Notes: generated from the letters alone by a model not told the origin. DNA of 18,340 nucleotides from Elusimicrobia bacterium RIFCSPLOWO2_01_FULL_59_12 (GCA_001800075.1 MGUR01000008.1:1-18340), one strand, 5' to 3'; counted from the first letter of the stretch, positions 6,824-16,092 are shown. Made by a program: numbers and translations.

Positions 6824-7432
6824 ATGGTCTCACTCGTACCCACAATTATTGAGCGCTGGAACCAGGGAGCGGCGGTCGGCTATGACATTTTTTCACGTCT
6901 CCTGAAAGACCGCATTATCTTTGTAGGCGGCTACGAGGGAACCGTCACCACCGATTCGGCCAACCTCATCATCGCTCAGCTGCTATTCTTGGAAGCCGAA
7001 GACCCCGACAAAGAAATCAATCTCTACATCAATTCCCCCGGCGGCATGGTGACCGCGGGATTGGCGGTTTACGACACGATGCAGTACATCCGCTGCCCGA
7101 TCACCACGATTTGCATGGGGATGGCGATGTCCTTCGGCGCAGTGCTGTTGACGGCCGGATCTAAAGGAAAGCGCTTTGCCCTCCCCCACTCCCGCATCAT
7201 GATCCACCAACCTTTGATCATGGGAGGCGGCATCTCCGGCCAGGCCACAGAAATCGAGATCGAGGCCAGGGAAATTATGGACACCAAGAAACGCCTCAAC
7301 GAAATTATCGCCAAACACAGCGGGCAATCCGTGGACAAAGTCACCCGCGATTCCGAGCGCAATTTCTACCTGTCGTCGGAAGAGGCCAAGGCGTACGGCC
7401 TCATCGACGAGGTCATCGCGAGGAAAAAATGA
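6824..7432 (+). CDS. clpP: ClpP protease subunit with Asp-to-Asn change in the catalytic triad
   Basis: ClpP forms the proteolytic barrel that degrades proteins unfolded by ClpX. The 202-residue frame has no long propeptide. Ser103 in MAMSFGAVLL and His128 in MIHQPL are the expected catalytic pair. In E. coli the third residue lies in TERDRFLS; here the aligned stretch is SERNFYLS, so Asn180 (codon AAT at 7361-7363) takes the place of Asp. Another Asp (176) lies four residues earlier but corresponds to a non-catalytic Asp in E. coli. The loop after MIHQPL is about three residues longer than in E. coli. The ATG is preceded by GGAGGG and overlaps nothing; the stop overlaps the clpX start. Confidence 0.95.
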   Translation: MVSLVPTIIERWNQGAAVGYDIFSRLLKDRIIFVGGYEGTVTTDSANLIIAQLLFLEAEDPDKEINLYINSPGGMVTAGLAVYDTMQYIRCPITTICMGMAMSFGAVLLTAGSKGKRFALPHSRIMIHQPLIMGGGISGQATEIEIEAREIMDTKKRLNEIIAKHSGQSVDKVTRDSERNFYLSSEEAKAYGLIDEVIARKK

Positions 7433-8682
7433 GCCTCCCCAAGGACCCCAAGGATCTGTTCCACTGCATCTTCTGCGGCAAAGGAAAGCGGGAGGGACTT
7501 CGCCTGATCGGCGGGCAAGGCATCTATGTTTGCGAAGAATGCATCCGCAATTCCTACCAGCTGCTGAACAAAATCACTGAAGAGGACGATCGCCGCACGC
7601 CGAAGTCGGTCCCCAAGCCCGGTGAAATCAAGCGCGTGCTCGATGAATACGTGGTCGGCCAGGAACGCGCGAAGCGCATTCTTTCGGTCGCCGTTTATAA
7701 CCACTACCGCCGCATGGACGTCTCCACGCAGAGCCAGCCGCAGGACGTGGAGCTGCAAAAGTCCAACATCCTTCTGATCGGCCCGACCGGAACCGGCAAG
7801 ACGCTGCTCGCCCAAACGCTCGCGAAACTCCTGCATGTCCCGTTCGCGATCGCGGACGCCACGACCTTGACCGAAGCCGGGTACGTGGGAGAGGACGTCG
7901 AAAACATCATCCTCCGCCTTCTGCAAAACGCCAGCTATGACATCAAGCGGGCGGAGCGCGGCATCGTCTATATCGATGAAATCGACAAGATCTCCCGCAA
8001 GACGGATTCCCCCTCGATCACGCGGGACGTCTCGGGCGAGGGGGTCCAGCAGGCCCTGCTGAAAATCCTGGAAGGCACCGTGGCCGCCGTTCCTCCCCAA
8101 GGCGGCCGCAAGCACCCTCAGCAGGAATACATCCAGGTCAACACGACCAACATCCTGTTCATCTGCGGCGGCGCGTTCGAAGGCCTCCACAAACTGATCG
8201 AGAACCGCGTCGGCAAGCGGGGCCTGGGCTTCGGCGCCGATGTCCGCCCGATGCAGGAAATGCGGCTCGGCGACATCTTGAAACACGTCCAGCCTCAGGA
8301 CTTGATCCGCGGCGGTCTCATTCCGGAACTGGTGGGTCGCCTGCCGATTGTCGCCACGCTGGATGATCTCGATGAACTGACGCTGGTCCAGATATTGACC
8401 CAGCCTAAGAACGCCCTGGTCAAGCAATTCTGCAAGATGTTCCAGCTGGAGGGTGTTGATCTTTCGTTCACGCCTGAGGCGCTGCTCGCGATCGCTCACC
8501 TGGCCCTGAAGCGCGGCTCCGGCGCGCGCGGGTTGCGCGCCATCATGGAAGACGTCCTCCTGGACATCATGTACGAATTGCCCGATCAGCAAAACCTGGA
8601 ACGGGTGGTGGTGGACGATAACGTCATCCGGAAAGTGTACCCCCCAATCCTGCACATGAAAGACCAGAAAAAAATCGCATGA
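7429..8682 (+). CDS. clpX: ClpX, AAA+ unfoldase of ClpXP
   Basis: ClpX recognises tagged or damaged proteins, unfolds them with ATP and feeds them to ClpP. The 417-residue length is normal. The N-terminal zinc domain has Cys13, Cys16, Cys35 and Cys38. Walker A GPTGTGKT is at 118-125 and Walker B ends in Asp183-Glu184 (VYIDEIDK). The pore loop GYVGED and the RKH loop (GGRKHPQQ) are present, as is the sensor II Arg in GARGLRAIME. The ClpP-docking loop reads LGF (266-268) where IGF is usual, a mild change that keeps the hydrophobic character. The start ATG overlaps the clpP stop by 4 bp, so translation is probably coupled. Confidence 0.97.
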   Translation: MSLPKDPKDLFHCIFCGKGKREGLRLIGGQGIYVCEECIRNSYQLLNKITEEDDRRTPKSVPKPGEIKRVLDEYVVGQERAKRILSVAVYNHYRRMDVSTQSQPQDVELQKSNILLIGPTGTGKTLLAQTLAKLLHVPFAIADATTLTEAGYVGEDVENIILRLLQNASYDIKRAERGIVYIDEIDKISRKTDSPSITRDVSGEGVQQALLKILEGTVAAVPPQGGRKHPQQEYIQVNTTNILFICGGAFEGLHKLIENRVGKRGLGFGADVRPMQEMRLGDILKHVQPQDLIRGGLIPELVGRLPIVATLDDLDELTLVQILTQPKNALVKQFCKMFQLEGVDLSFTPEALLAIAHLALKRGSGARGLRAIMEDVLLDIMYELPDQQNLERVVVDDNVIRKVYPPILHMKDQKKIA

Positions 8683-11036
8683 TCCTGTCCGATAAGACGT
8701 CCCCCCCGGCCCTCCAGACGCGCGCGACCCTGCCGCTGTTGCCGGTGCGCGACATCGTGGTGTTCCCGCACATGATGCTGCCTCTGGCCATCGGGCGCGA
8801 GAAAAGCATCCGCGCTCTAGAAGAAGCGATGGCGTCGCATCGCCGGATTTTTCTGGCCGCGCAAAAACGGGATCACCTGGAAGAGCCTCAGCAGGACGAT
8901 ATCTATGAGATCGGCACGGTGGCGGATATTCTCCAGCTGCTTAAGATGCCGGATGGCACGCTGAAGATCCTGGTGGAAGGCCGCTCCCGGGGCCGCATCC
9001 TGCAGTTCATCCCACGCACCGAGCCCCGCTACATGGAAGTGGAGATAGAAGAGTTGAACGAGACCTGCGAGCTCGCGCCCGAGATCGAAGCCCTTCAGCG
9101 GCAATGCGTCCAGCTTTTTGAGCAGTTTGTCAAACTGGACCGGCGGGTTCCGTTGGACACCGTGAGCGCCGTGAACGCCATCGAAAGTCCCGCGCGGCAG
9201 TCCGACGTCATCGCCGGGAACCTCCTGATCAAGTTAAGCGAAAAACAGGGGCTGCTGGAGATTTCCGAACCCAAAGCCCGGATGGAGCGGCTGGTCGAAA
9301 TCCTCACCAACGAAATCCAGATTCTGAACATCCAGAAGCGCATCGACACGCGCGTCCGCACGCAAATCGAAAAAACCCAGAAAGAATATTACCTGAACGA
9401 ACAGATGAAGGCGATCCAGAAGGAGCTCCGGCAGAAGGACGATCAAGCCAAGGATCTCGATGATCTGCGCGAAAAAATCCGGGCGGCCAAAATGAGCAAA
9501 GAAGCCGGCGAGGCGGCTGAAAAAGAGGTGAGCCGCCTGGAAAAGATGATGCCCTTTTCGCCCGAAGCGACCGTGGTTCGGACCTACCTCGAGTGGCTCG
9601 TCAACCTGCCGTGGTCCGTCAGCACCCAAGACACCCTGGACGTGAAAAGAGCCCAGGCGACGCTTGACGAAGACCATTACGGCCTGGAGAAACCGAAAGA
9701 ACGGGTCCTGGAATACCTCGCCGTCTTGAAACTGGTCAAAAAAATCAAAGGCCCGATCCTCTGCTTTGTCGGACCCCCGGGGGTGGGGAAGACCTCCATC
9801 GCGCGCTCCATCGCCAACGCCCTCGGACGCACGTTTGTCAAAATGTCGCTGGGGGGCGTGCGCGATGAGGCTGAAATCCGCGGCCACCGCCGAACTTACA
9901 TCGGGTCCTTACCCGGCCGCCTGATCCGCTGCCTTTGCAAGGCCAAATCCAAAAACCCGGTCTTTTTGTTGGATGAAGTTGACAAGATGGGAATGGACTG
10001 GCGCGGCGATCCCGCGGCGGCGCTGCTGGAGGTCCTGGATCCCGAGCAGAACCGCACCTTCGTCGATCACTTTCTTGACGTCGAGTTCGATCTCTCGGAA
10101 GTGTTGTTCATCTGTACCGCCAATTCCCTGGAATCGATTCCCCCTTCCTTGAAGGACCGCCTGGAAATCATTCGTTTCTCAGGCTACACGGAAGAAGAAA
10201 AATTCCTGATCGCTCAGAAATACCTGATCCTCAAGCAGATGAAAGAAAACGGGATCACGCCTGAGAGAGTATCGATCTCTGACGCCGCGATCCGCCTGAT
10301 CATACGGGACTATACGCGGGAAGCCGGCGTGCGCTCGCTGGAGCGGCAGATGGCCTCGCTTTGCCGCAAAGCCGCCAAGGTCCTGGTGAGCGAGACCGTG
10401 GAGCTTCCCTACCTCATCACCGACCGGACGGTCGGCAAACTGCTGGGCATTCCGGAGTTTTCCAAGGACCGCGCGGCGGTGAATACCGTGGGGGTTTCCA
10501 CCGGGCTCGCCTGGACCGAACACGGCGGGGAATTGCTGGGCATCGAAGTGGTGGAAATGCCTGGAAAAGGGAAGCTGCTCTTGACGGGCAAACTCGGCGA
10601 AGTGATGCAGGAGTCGGCGCAGGCCGCTCTCTCCTTCATTCGCGCCAACGCCAAAAAGTGGCAGATCAACTCAAAACTCTTTAAGAACCGGGATTATCAT
10701 ATCCATGTCCCCGAAGGCGCCATCCCCAAAGACGGGCCCTCCGCCGGCATCGCGATGGCGACGGCCTTGATCAGCGCCATGACCGGGCGGGCGGTCAAAA
10801 AGAATATCGCCATGACCGGGGAAATCACGCTTCACGGCCGCGTGCTGCCCATCGGCGGCCTCAAAGAAAAAAGCATCGCTGCCTACCGCGAAGGCATGTC
10901 CACCGTTTTGTTCCCGGAGGGAAACCGCAAGGATCTGGGCGAGATCCCGGACGATATCAAAAAACATTTAAAGATGATTCCTCTTAAGCACATGGATGAA
11001 GTCTGGTCCATCGCATTAGAAAGGACGCACGGATGA
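8679..11036 (+). CDS. lon: Lon ATP-dependent protease
   Basis: Lon degrades misfolded and short-lived regulatory proteins in the cytoplasm. The 785-residue length is that of bacterial LonA. The N-terminal substrate-binding domain begins LPLLPVRDIVVFPHMMLPL, and a charged helical region lies near residues 220-300. The AAA+ part has GPPGVGKT at 365-372 and Asp432-Glu433 in FLLDEVDK, followed by GHRRTYIG typical of the family. The protease dyad is complete: Ser688 in PKDGPSAG and Lys731 in GGLKEKS, 43 residues apart as in E. coli. It overlaps clpX and the next gene by 4 bp each. Confidence 0.97.
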   Translation: MILSDKTSPPALQTRATLPLLPVRDIVVFPHMMLPLAIGREKSIRALEEAMASHRRIFLAAQKRDHLEEPQQDDIYEIGTVADILQLLKMPDGTLKILVEGRSRGRILQFIPRTEPRYMEVEIEELNETCELAPEIEALQRQCVQLFEQFVKLDRRVPLDTVSAVNAIESPARQSDVIAGNLLIKLSEKQGLLEISEPKARMERLVEILTNEIQILNIQKRIDTRVRTQIEKTQKEYYLNEQMKAIQKELRQKDDQAKDLDDLREKIRAAKMSKEAGEAAEKEVSRLEKMMPFSPEATVVRTYLEWLVNLPWSVSTQDTLDVKRAQATLDEDHYGLEKPKERVLEYLAVLKLVKKIKGPILCFVGPPGVGKTSIARSIANALGRTFVKMSLGGVRDEAEIRGHRRTYIGSLPGRLIRCLCKAKSKNPVFLLDEVDKMGMDWRGDPAAALLEVLDPEQNRTFVDHFLDVEFDLSEVLFICTANSLESIPPSLKDRLEIIRFSGYTEEEKFLIAQKYLILKQMKENGITPERVSISDAAIRLIIRDYTREAGVRSLERQMASLCRKAAKVLVSETVELPYLITDRTVGKLLGIPEFSKDRAAVNTVGVSTGLAWTEHGGELLGIEVVEMPGKGKLLLTGKLGEVMQESAQAALSFIRANAKKWQINSKLFKNRDYHIHVPEGAIPKDGPSAGIAMATALISAMTGRAVKKNIAMTGEITLHGRVLPIGGLKEKSIAAYREGMSTVLFPEGNRKDLGEIPDDIKKHLKMIPLKHMDEVWSIALERTHG

Positions 11037-12217
11037 AAAAACACTATCTGATCACCCCGGGCCCGACTCCGATCCCTCCGGAAGTTTCTTCCAAGGAGGG
11101 ACTCCCGGTTCTGCACCACCGCACCTCGGAGTTCGGCGTGTACTTCGTGGAGGTGATCGAAGGATTGAAATATGTTTTTCAGACCCGTAACGATCTGTTC
11201 CTGATCACCAGCTCAGGCACGGGCGGCATGGAATCCGCCGTGGCGAACCTGATCTCGGCGGGCGACACCGCGATCGTGGCGGCGTCCGGGGCGTTTGGCG
11301 AGCGATGGGGAAAGATTCTGGCGTCCTACGGCGCCCAGGTTGTCTGGGTGCGTGAGCCGGACGGCCAGGCCATCGTCCCTTCCAAAATCGAAGAAGCGCT
11401 CAAGAAAAATCCTCAGGCCAAAGCGGTCTTTGGCCAGCATACGGAAACGTCCACGGGCGTGGTGAACGATGTTCAAAAATTGGGCGAAATCGTTTCCAAA
11501 ACGCCGGCGGTCTTTGTGCTGGACGCGATTTCGGGCTTGGGCGGCCAGGAACTGCGCACGGATGACTGGAAAGCGGACGTCGTCGTCGCCGGATCGCAGA
11601 AAGGGCTGATGACAGCCCCCGGGTTGGCAATGGTCAGCGTGTCGCGCAAAGCCTGGCCGCTGGTGGAAGCGGCCAAGAGCCCGCGCTTTTATTTTGATTA
11701 CCGGACCCTGCGCAAGTCGATCCCGGAAAAAGAGACTCCTTACACGCCGGCGGTGACGCTGATCGTGTCTATGGCGGAGGCGCTCCGGCAAATCAAGGAC
11801 GAAGGGATCGAAAACGTCTGGGCGCGCCACGCCTGGCTGGCGCATGCCACACGCGAAGGCGTCAAGGCGATGGGCCTCACGATTTTCACGCAAACTCCCT
11901 GCAACGTGCTGACCTCCATCAACGTCCCCGCCGGCCTTGACGGCAAGAAGATCGTCAAGCGCACGCGGGAAGAATACGGCGTATCGATCGCGGGCGGCCA
12001 GGTACAGCTGGAGGGCAAGATCGTCCGCCTGGCGCATATGGGCTACATGGGCCGCTTTGATGTCATCATCGGGCTTTCCGCGCTGGAAATGATGCTCCAT
12101 GACATGGGCGCGAAAATTGAACTGGGAAAGGGCGTCGCAGCCGCGCAGCGCCATCTGCAGAACCCCCCCGCGGCTTTTGCGCCGGCCCCCGCCCCGGGGG
12201 CCGCCGCGATTCGATAA
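11033..12217 (+). CDS. Class V (alanine/serine-glyoxylate type) aminotransferase
   Basis: This is a PLP-dependent aminotransferase of 394 residues. Family marks are the N-terminal LITPGPTPIPPEV, the phosphate-binding SSGTGGMES, Asp in VFVLDAISGLGG, and the PLP Lys190 in GSQKGLMTAPGLAM. Near the end is an HMGYM turn typical of AGT-like enzymes. The last ~20 residues are an Ala/Pro-rich tail of no evident function. Location directly before serA suggests it acts on the serine pathway, either as the phosphoserine transaminase that is not seen elsewhere in the window or on serine/glyoxylate. Which one cannot be told from sequence. The ATG overlaps the lon stop by 4 bp. Confidence 0.9.
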   Translation: MKKHYLITPGPTPIPPEVSSKEGLPVLHHRTSEFGVYFVEVIEGLKYVFQTRNDLFLITSSGTGGMESAVANLISAGDTAIVAASGAFGERWGKILASYGAQVVWVREPDGQAIVPSKIEEALKKNPQAKAVFGQHTETSTGVVNDVQKLGEIVSKTPAVFVLDAISGLGGQELRTDDWKADVVVAGSQKGLMTAPGLAMVSVSRKAWPLVEAAKSPRFYFDYRTLRKSIPEKETPYTPAVTLIVSMAEALRQIKDEGIENVWARHAWLAHATREGVKAMGLTIFTQTPCNVLTSINVPAGLDGKKIVKRTREEYGVSIAGGQVQLEGKIVRLAHMGYMGRFDVIIGLSALEMMLHDMGAKIELGKGVAAAQRHLQNPPAAFAPAPAPGAAAIR

Positions 12218-12219
12218 CC

Positions 12220-13812
12220 GTGACCATTAAAATTCTCATCGCCGATCCGATCAGCGAATCCGGCTTGGACGTTTTCCAGAGCCAGAATGGGCATTTCAAG
12301 CTGGATGCCCGTTCCAAGCTCTCGTTGGAGGATCTCAAGAAGGCCGTTGTCGACGTGGACGCCATCATCGTTCGCAGCGAAACCAAAATTACCTCCGACA
12401 TCCTGGCCGCCGGAAAAAAAATAAAAATCGTCGGCCGGGCGGGCGTCGGCGTGGACAACATCGATGTCGCAGCGGCCAGCCGCCAGGGCGTCCTGGTGGT
12501 CAACGTCCCGGGAGGCAACACCATCTCGGCCGCGGAGCATACCGTGGCGCTTCTCCTCTCGTTATCCCGCAACATCCCATCGGCCAATGACAGCATCAAG
12601 AAAGGCGAATGGAATCGTTCAAAATTTACAGGGTCGGAGCTCCATGGAAAAACCCTGGGGTTGATCGGCCTGGGCCGCATCGGCCGGGAGGTCGCCAAAC
12701 GCTGTCAGAGTTTCGGGATGCGCGTTCTGGGATATGACCCGTTTGCCTCCGAGGACTACGCCAAGGCCTGCAACATCACGCTTGAACCGCTGGAGACCCT
12801 TTATAAAGAATCCGATTATCTCACCGTCCATGTCCCCTTGAACGAAACGACGAAACACATGCTCAATGCCAAAACGATTCTCCAGCTCAAACCCGGCGTG
12901 CGCATCATCAACTGCGCGCGCGGCGGCATTATCGATGAAAAAGCGCTGGCCGGCGCGATTGAAAGCGGCCACGTAAAGGGCGCGGCGCTGGATGTTTTTG
13001 AAGAAGAACCCCCCGCCAAAGACAATCCCCTGCTGAAGCTTCCCCAAGTCATCGCCACGCCGCATTTGGGCGCGGCCACCGAAGAGGCTCAGGTCAAAGT
13101 CGCCCAGGAACTGGCGGAGACGATCCGCGACTACTTCATGACCGGCACCGTGCGCAACGCCGTCAACCTGCCGGCGATGGGTGCGGAGGAATATCGCGAG
13201 CTTGAGCCCTACATCCTTCTCGCCGAAAAGCTGGGCAAATTTATCACGCAATTGTTTGAAGGCGCCGTCAAAGAACTGCGCATCACCTACGCGGGCGACA
13301 TCAGCCAAAAGAACACCACGCCCCTGACGCTGGCGGCGCTGAAGGGATTTCTCGACCCCATCCTGGATCTGGAAGTGAACCTCATCAATGCGCCGCACCT
13401 GGCCCGCGAGCGCGGATTGAAGTGGGTGGAAACAAAAACAAGCCAGGCGGAGGATTTCACCAGCCTGATTACGCTGCGGGCGATCTCGGGTCAGAAAAAG
13501 CTGTCGATCGCCGGCACGCTGCTCGCCAAAAACAGCCCCCGCATCGTCATGATCGATGAGTTGTCCGTGGATGTCGTCCCGGAAGGCACCATGGTCGTCT
13601 ATACCAACCTGGACCGCCCGGGAATGATCGGCTTCATTGGAACGTTGCTGGGAAAACACAAAATCAACATCGCCGCCATGCAGGTCGGCCGCAAAGCGTC
13701 AGGCGGCGATGCGGTCACGGTGGTCAACGTCGACTCACATGTACCCAAAGAGATCCTTCAACAGATCCGCGAGTTCCCGGGCATTACCCAGGTCCGATGC
13801 GTGAAGCTGTAA
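12220..13812 (+). CDS. serA: D-3-phosphoglycerate dehydrogenase, long form with ACT domain
   Basis: SerA oxidises 3-phosphoglycerate with NAD, the first step of serine synthesis. The 530-residue frame starts at GTG 12220, two bases after the preceding stop. The NAD site is GLIGLGRIGREV. The catalytic residues are Arg234 in NCARGGIID, Glu263 in DVFEEEP and His282 in TPHLGAAT. After about residue 315 comes the intervening (ASB) domain, and the last ~75 residues form an ACT domain (NLDRPGMIGFIGTLL, then INIAAMQVGR), where serine feedback may bind. This is the type found in Bacillus and many anaerobes. The 3' end overlaps the next gene by 16 bp. Confidence 0.97.
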   Translation: MTIKILIADPISESGLDVFQSQNGHFKLDARSKLSLEDLKKAVVDVDAIIVRSETKITSDILAAGKKIKIVGRAGVGVDNIDVAAASRQGVLVVNVPGGNTISAAEHTVALLLSLSRNIPSANDSIKKGEWNRSKFTGSELHGKTLGLIGLGRIGREVAKRCQSFGMRVLGYDPFASEDYAKACNITLEPLETLYKESDYLTVHVPLNETTKHMLNAKTILQLKPGVRIINCARGGIIDEKALAGAIESGHVKGAALDVFEEEPPAKDNPLLKLPQVIATPHLGAATEEAQVKVAQELAETIRDYFMTGTVRNAVNLPAMGAEEYRELEPYILLAEKLGKFITQLFEGAVKELRITYAGDISQKNTTPLTLAALKGFLDPILDLEVNLINAPHLARERGLKWVETKTSQAEDFTSLITLRAISGQKKLSIAGTLLAKNSPRIVMIDELSVDVVPEGTMVVYTNLDRPGMIGFIGTLLGKHKINIAAMQVGRKASGGDAVTVVNVDSHVPKEILQQIREFPGITQVRCVKL

Positions 13813-14558
13813 GCGCCCCCTCTCTCTTCGCCGCTGAGCTCTCCCATGTAACCAAAGTCTACCGGCGACGGCATCTCGGGAGATTGACGGTCACCCGGGG
13901 CGTCGAAGATATCTCCCTCAGTGTGCGGACCGGTGAGGTGTTCGGCCTTCTCGGCTTAAACGGCGCCGGAAAAACAACGGCCATCAAACTTCTGCTGGGC
14001 CTGATCTTCCCCACCCGGGGGGAAGCACGCCTGTTCCAACGTCCCCTGCCGGACCGCCTCGTCATGCGGCGCGTCGGCTACCTGCCGGAGCTTCCCGCGC
14101 TTTACAAGTACCTCACGATCCGCGAACTGCTTCAACTGTACGGGGATCTTTCCGATGTGCCACGCGGGCAACTCAGCGAGCGTCTTCCCCGCGTCATCGA
14201 CCAAATCGGTCTGGGACCGCACCAGTCGAAGCGCCTGAAAGAGTATTCAAAGGGCATGCTGCAGCGCGCGGGGATCGCCCAGGCCATTCTGCATGATCCC
14301 GATCTGCTCATCCTGGACGAACCGGTCAGCGGACTGGACCCGCTGGGCCTTAAAGAGATGCGCCAGCTGTTGCTGCGGTTGAACGGCCAGGGAAAAACCA
14401 TCTTCTTTTCCTCTCACATCATCTCCGAAGCGGAGAAGGTCTGCCACCGCGTGGGCGTTTTGCATCAGGGACGGCTCAGCCGGATCCTGGAACGAAGAGA
14501 GTGGGAAGGGCATGAAGGCCGGCTGGAAGAGCTCTTTTTGGAGACCCTCCATGCGTAA
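13797..14558 (+). CDS. ABC transporter ATP-binding protein (ABC-2 export type)
   Basis: This 253-residue cytoplasmic ATPase is expected to power the permease encoded next. Walker A GLNGAGKT is at 53-60. The Q-loop region is VGYLPELPALY, the signature is the variant YSKGMLQRAG near 150-159, Walker B LLILDEP is at 170-176 with Glu175, and the H-loop His207 is in FFSSHI. The degenerate signature and the order of genes are typical of ABC-2 exporters such as the drug and antigen exporters or Gld/Nos types; the substrate is unknown. ATG 13797 lies inside the end of serA with AGG at a suitable distance. It overlaps the permease gene by 8 bp. Confidence 0.92.
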   Translation: MREAVSAPSLFAAELSHVTKVYRRRHLGRLTVTRGVEDISLSVRTGEVFGLLGLNGAGKTTAIKLLLGLIFPTRGEARLFQRPLPDRLVMRRVGYLPELPALYKYLTIRELLQLYGDLSDVPRGQLSERLPRVIDQIGLGPHQSKRLKEYSKGMLQRAGIAQAILHDPDLLILDEPVSGLDPLGLKEMRQLLLRLNGQGKTIFFSSHIISEAEKVCHRVGVLHQGRLSRILERREWEGHEGRLEELFLETLHA

Positions 14559-15315
14559 AGTCCTCGGCATTGCGCGCTACACATTTACCGAGATCTTCCG
14601 GAACAAGGTGTACTACGTGCTGGTTCTTTTTGCCGCCGTGCTGCTGGGGTCCAGCCTCCTTTTGGGCACCCTGGGCGGCGAACAGAAAAACAGGATGATC
14701 CTCGATTTCGGACTGGTCGGCGTCGAGTATTTCTCTTTGATGGTGGCGGTTTTCGCGGCCACCACGCTGATTCTTGAAGAAATGGAGGCCCGAACCCTGC
14801 ATCTGATTCTCTCACGGCCGGTCGCGCGATACCAATTTGTCGTCGGCCGCTTTTTAGGACTGCTGCTCCTGCTCAGCGTCGCTTACCTTGTCATGGTGGC
14901 GGGACATCTGGGAGTTCTCTTGAGCCAGGAGATTTCACCGGATCGACACTACTTTTTGAGCCTTCTGTATTCGTGGGAGAAGATTGTCGTGATCACCGCG
15001 GTCGGCGTGACGTTTTCACTGTTCGCGACATCAGCGGTATCGGCTGTTTCCTTCACGTTCTTCTTTTGGGTCATGGGCCATTTCAGCTCAGAAATGCGTT
15101 TTCTGGCGGGAAAGTCCGCGCGCCCGCTGACGACGGTTTTTTTTGACGTGTTTTATTACGTCGTCCCCAATTTTCAGCTTATGAATCTGCGCGACCTGCC
15201 GGCCGCCGGGCTGGCGGGGACGGGGTGGTTGTGGCCGGCGGCCGGCTACGGGATCACCTACACCACGGCCTGCCTGGCGCTGACCATTTGGCTCTTCCGC
15301 AAAAAGGAGTTTTAG
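14551..15315 (+). CDS. ABC-2 type transporter permease
   Basis: This 254-residue membrane protein has about six hydrophobic helices, starting with VYYVLVLFAAVLLGSSLLLG after a short amphipathic leader (RYTFTEIFRNK) that is typical of the family. The segment EEMEARTLHLILSRPVARYQ between helices 2 and 3 matches ABC-2 permeases, where it contacts the ATPase. I place the start at ATG 14551 because GGAGA precedes it and the leader begins there; an in-frame ATG at 14512 would add unrelated residues. With the ATPase it should form a homodimeric exporter. The substrate cannot be read from sequence. Confidence 0.88.
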   Translation: MRKVLGIARYTFTEIFRNKVYYVLVLFAAVLLGSSLLLGTLGGEQKNRMILDFGLVGVEYFSLMVAVFAATTLILEEMEARTLHLILSRPVARYQFVVGRFLGLLLLLSVAYLVMVAGHLGVLLSQEISPDRHYFLSLLYSWEKIVVITAVGVTFSLFATSAVSAVSFTFFFWVMGHFSSEMRFLAGKSARPLTTVFFDVFYYVVPNFQLMNLRDLPAAGLAGTGWLWPAAGYGITYTTACLALTIWLFRKKEF

Positions 15316-15317
15316 CG

Positions 15318-16040
15318 ATGCAGGCCGCGCGCGTGACGATGCCGATGCTGCTTTTAACCGCCGCTCTAACCGGTTCGCTTCTCACCTACCTTTCCAAGCA
15401 CTTTCGAAATCCCTATCCCCCCATGCCCCTGAGCCTGCAAGGATCTAAAACGGAACTGCAGGACGTCCTCGGAGTGACTTTGGGAATCCGCCGCCTGGCA
15501 GCCGATCTCGCCTGGATACAAACTCTTCAATATTATGGGACGCCTGAACCCGGTCAGACAGACTTTGCATTCCATAACGGGATGGGCGTCTACGCGGATT
15601 TTCTGGATCATTGCCGACACGTGAGCCGCATTGATCCTTACTTTACGTACGTCTATTACTATGGGGGAAGCGTCCTGGGCTGGAATCTCAACCGTCTTTC
15701 GGAAGCCGAGCAGCTGCTCAGGGAAGGGATCGCTCACAACCCCACCGAATGGCGTCTTCCCCAGTACCTGGCCGGTCTTGCCTACCAAAAGAACCATGAC
15801 AGCGCGAACCTCATGAAATTCCTGGAGTCCATCACCAAGGACCCCGAATGCCCCCTTTTGATGCAGGCTCTCCTCGCAAATCTTTACAAAAAACAACACC
15901 GCTACGTCGAAGCTTTACGCATGTGGGAAAGAATCTACAGCAGCGGGGACCCGTCCTATAGGCAGCGTGCCCGGGAGCAGTTTCAAGCCATTCATGCGCT
16001 TTTAAATGCCTCCAAGCGACCACCCACCTTGACAAAATAA
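15318..16040 (+). CDS. Membrane-anchored TPR-like protein of the exporter operon
   Basis: This is a 240-residue protein. ATG 15318 follows AAGGAG at eight bases and lies two bases after the permease stop. A single N-terminal hydrophobic stretch (MPMLLLTAALTGSLLTYL) is a membrane anchor or signal. The rest is helical and tetratricopeptide-like: an aromatic segment (LAWIQTLQYYG, then FTYVYYYGGSVLGW), then SEAEQLLREGIAHNP, GLAYQKNHDSANLMKFLE and KKQHRYVEALRMWERIY. I recognise no named family. As the third gene of the ABC set, it is likely a periplasmic or membrane-side partner of the exporter, but this is inference. Confidence 0.8.
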   Translation: MQAARVTMPMLLLTAALTGSLLTYLSKHFRNPYPPMPLSLQGSKTELQDVLGVTLGIRRLAADLAWIQTLQYYGTPEPGQTDFAFHNGMGVYADFLDHCRHVSRIDPYFTYVYYYGGSVLGWNLNRLSEAEQLLREGIAHNPTEWRLPQYLAGLAYQKNHDSANLMKFLESITKDPECPLLMQALLANLYKKQHRYVEALRMWERIYSSGDPSYRQRAREQFQAIHALLNASKRPPTLTK

Positions 16041-16058
16041 CGCGTTTTTTAGTACAGT
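16029..16058 (+). promoter_or_regulatory. Probable sigma-70-type promoter for the thioredoxin gene
   Basis: TTGACA (16029-16034) and TACAGT (16053-16058) are 18 bp apart. The -35 lies in the last codons of the TPR gene. The leader to the thioredoxin start would be about 130 nt, giving this gene its own control. Confidence 0.5.
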
Positions 16059-16092
16059 AACGGCGTCCCGCGGCATTGAGTTAGGTCCGTTG

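Noticed and set aside
7366..8655. Long open frame on the minus strand opposite clpX
   Set aside because: It mirrors the GC-biased third positions of clpX, has no recognisable domain, and clpX is unmistakable on the other strand.
11213..12154. Long minus-strand frames opposite the aminotransferase, and similar ones opposite serA and lon
   Set aside because: Low-complexity Arg/His/Asp-rich translations without motifs; they are shadows of the conserved + strand genes.
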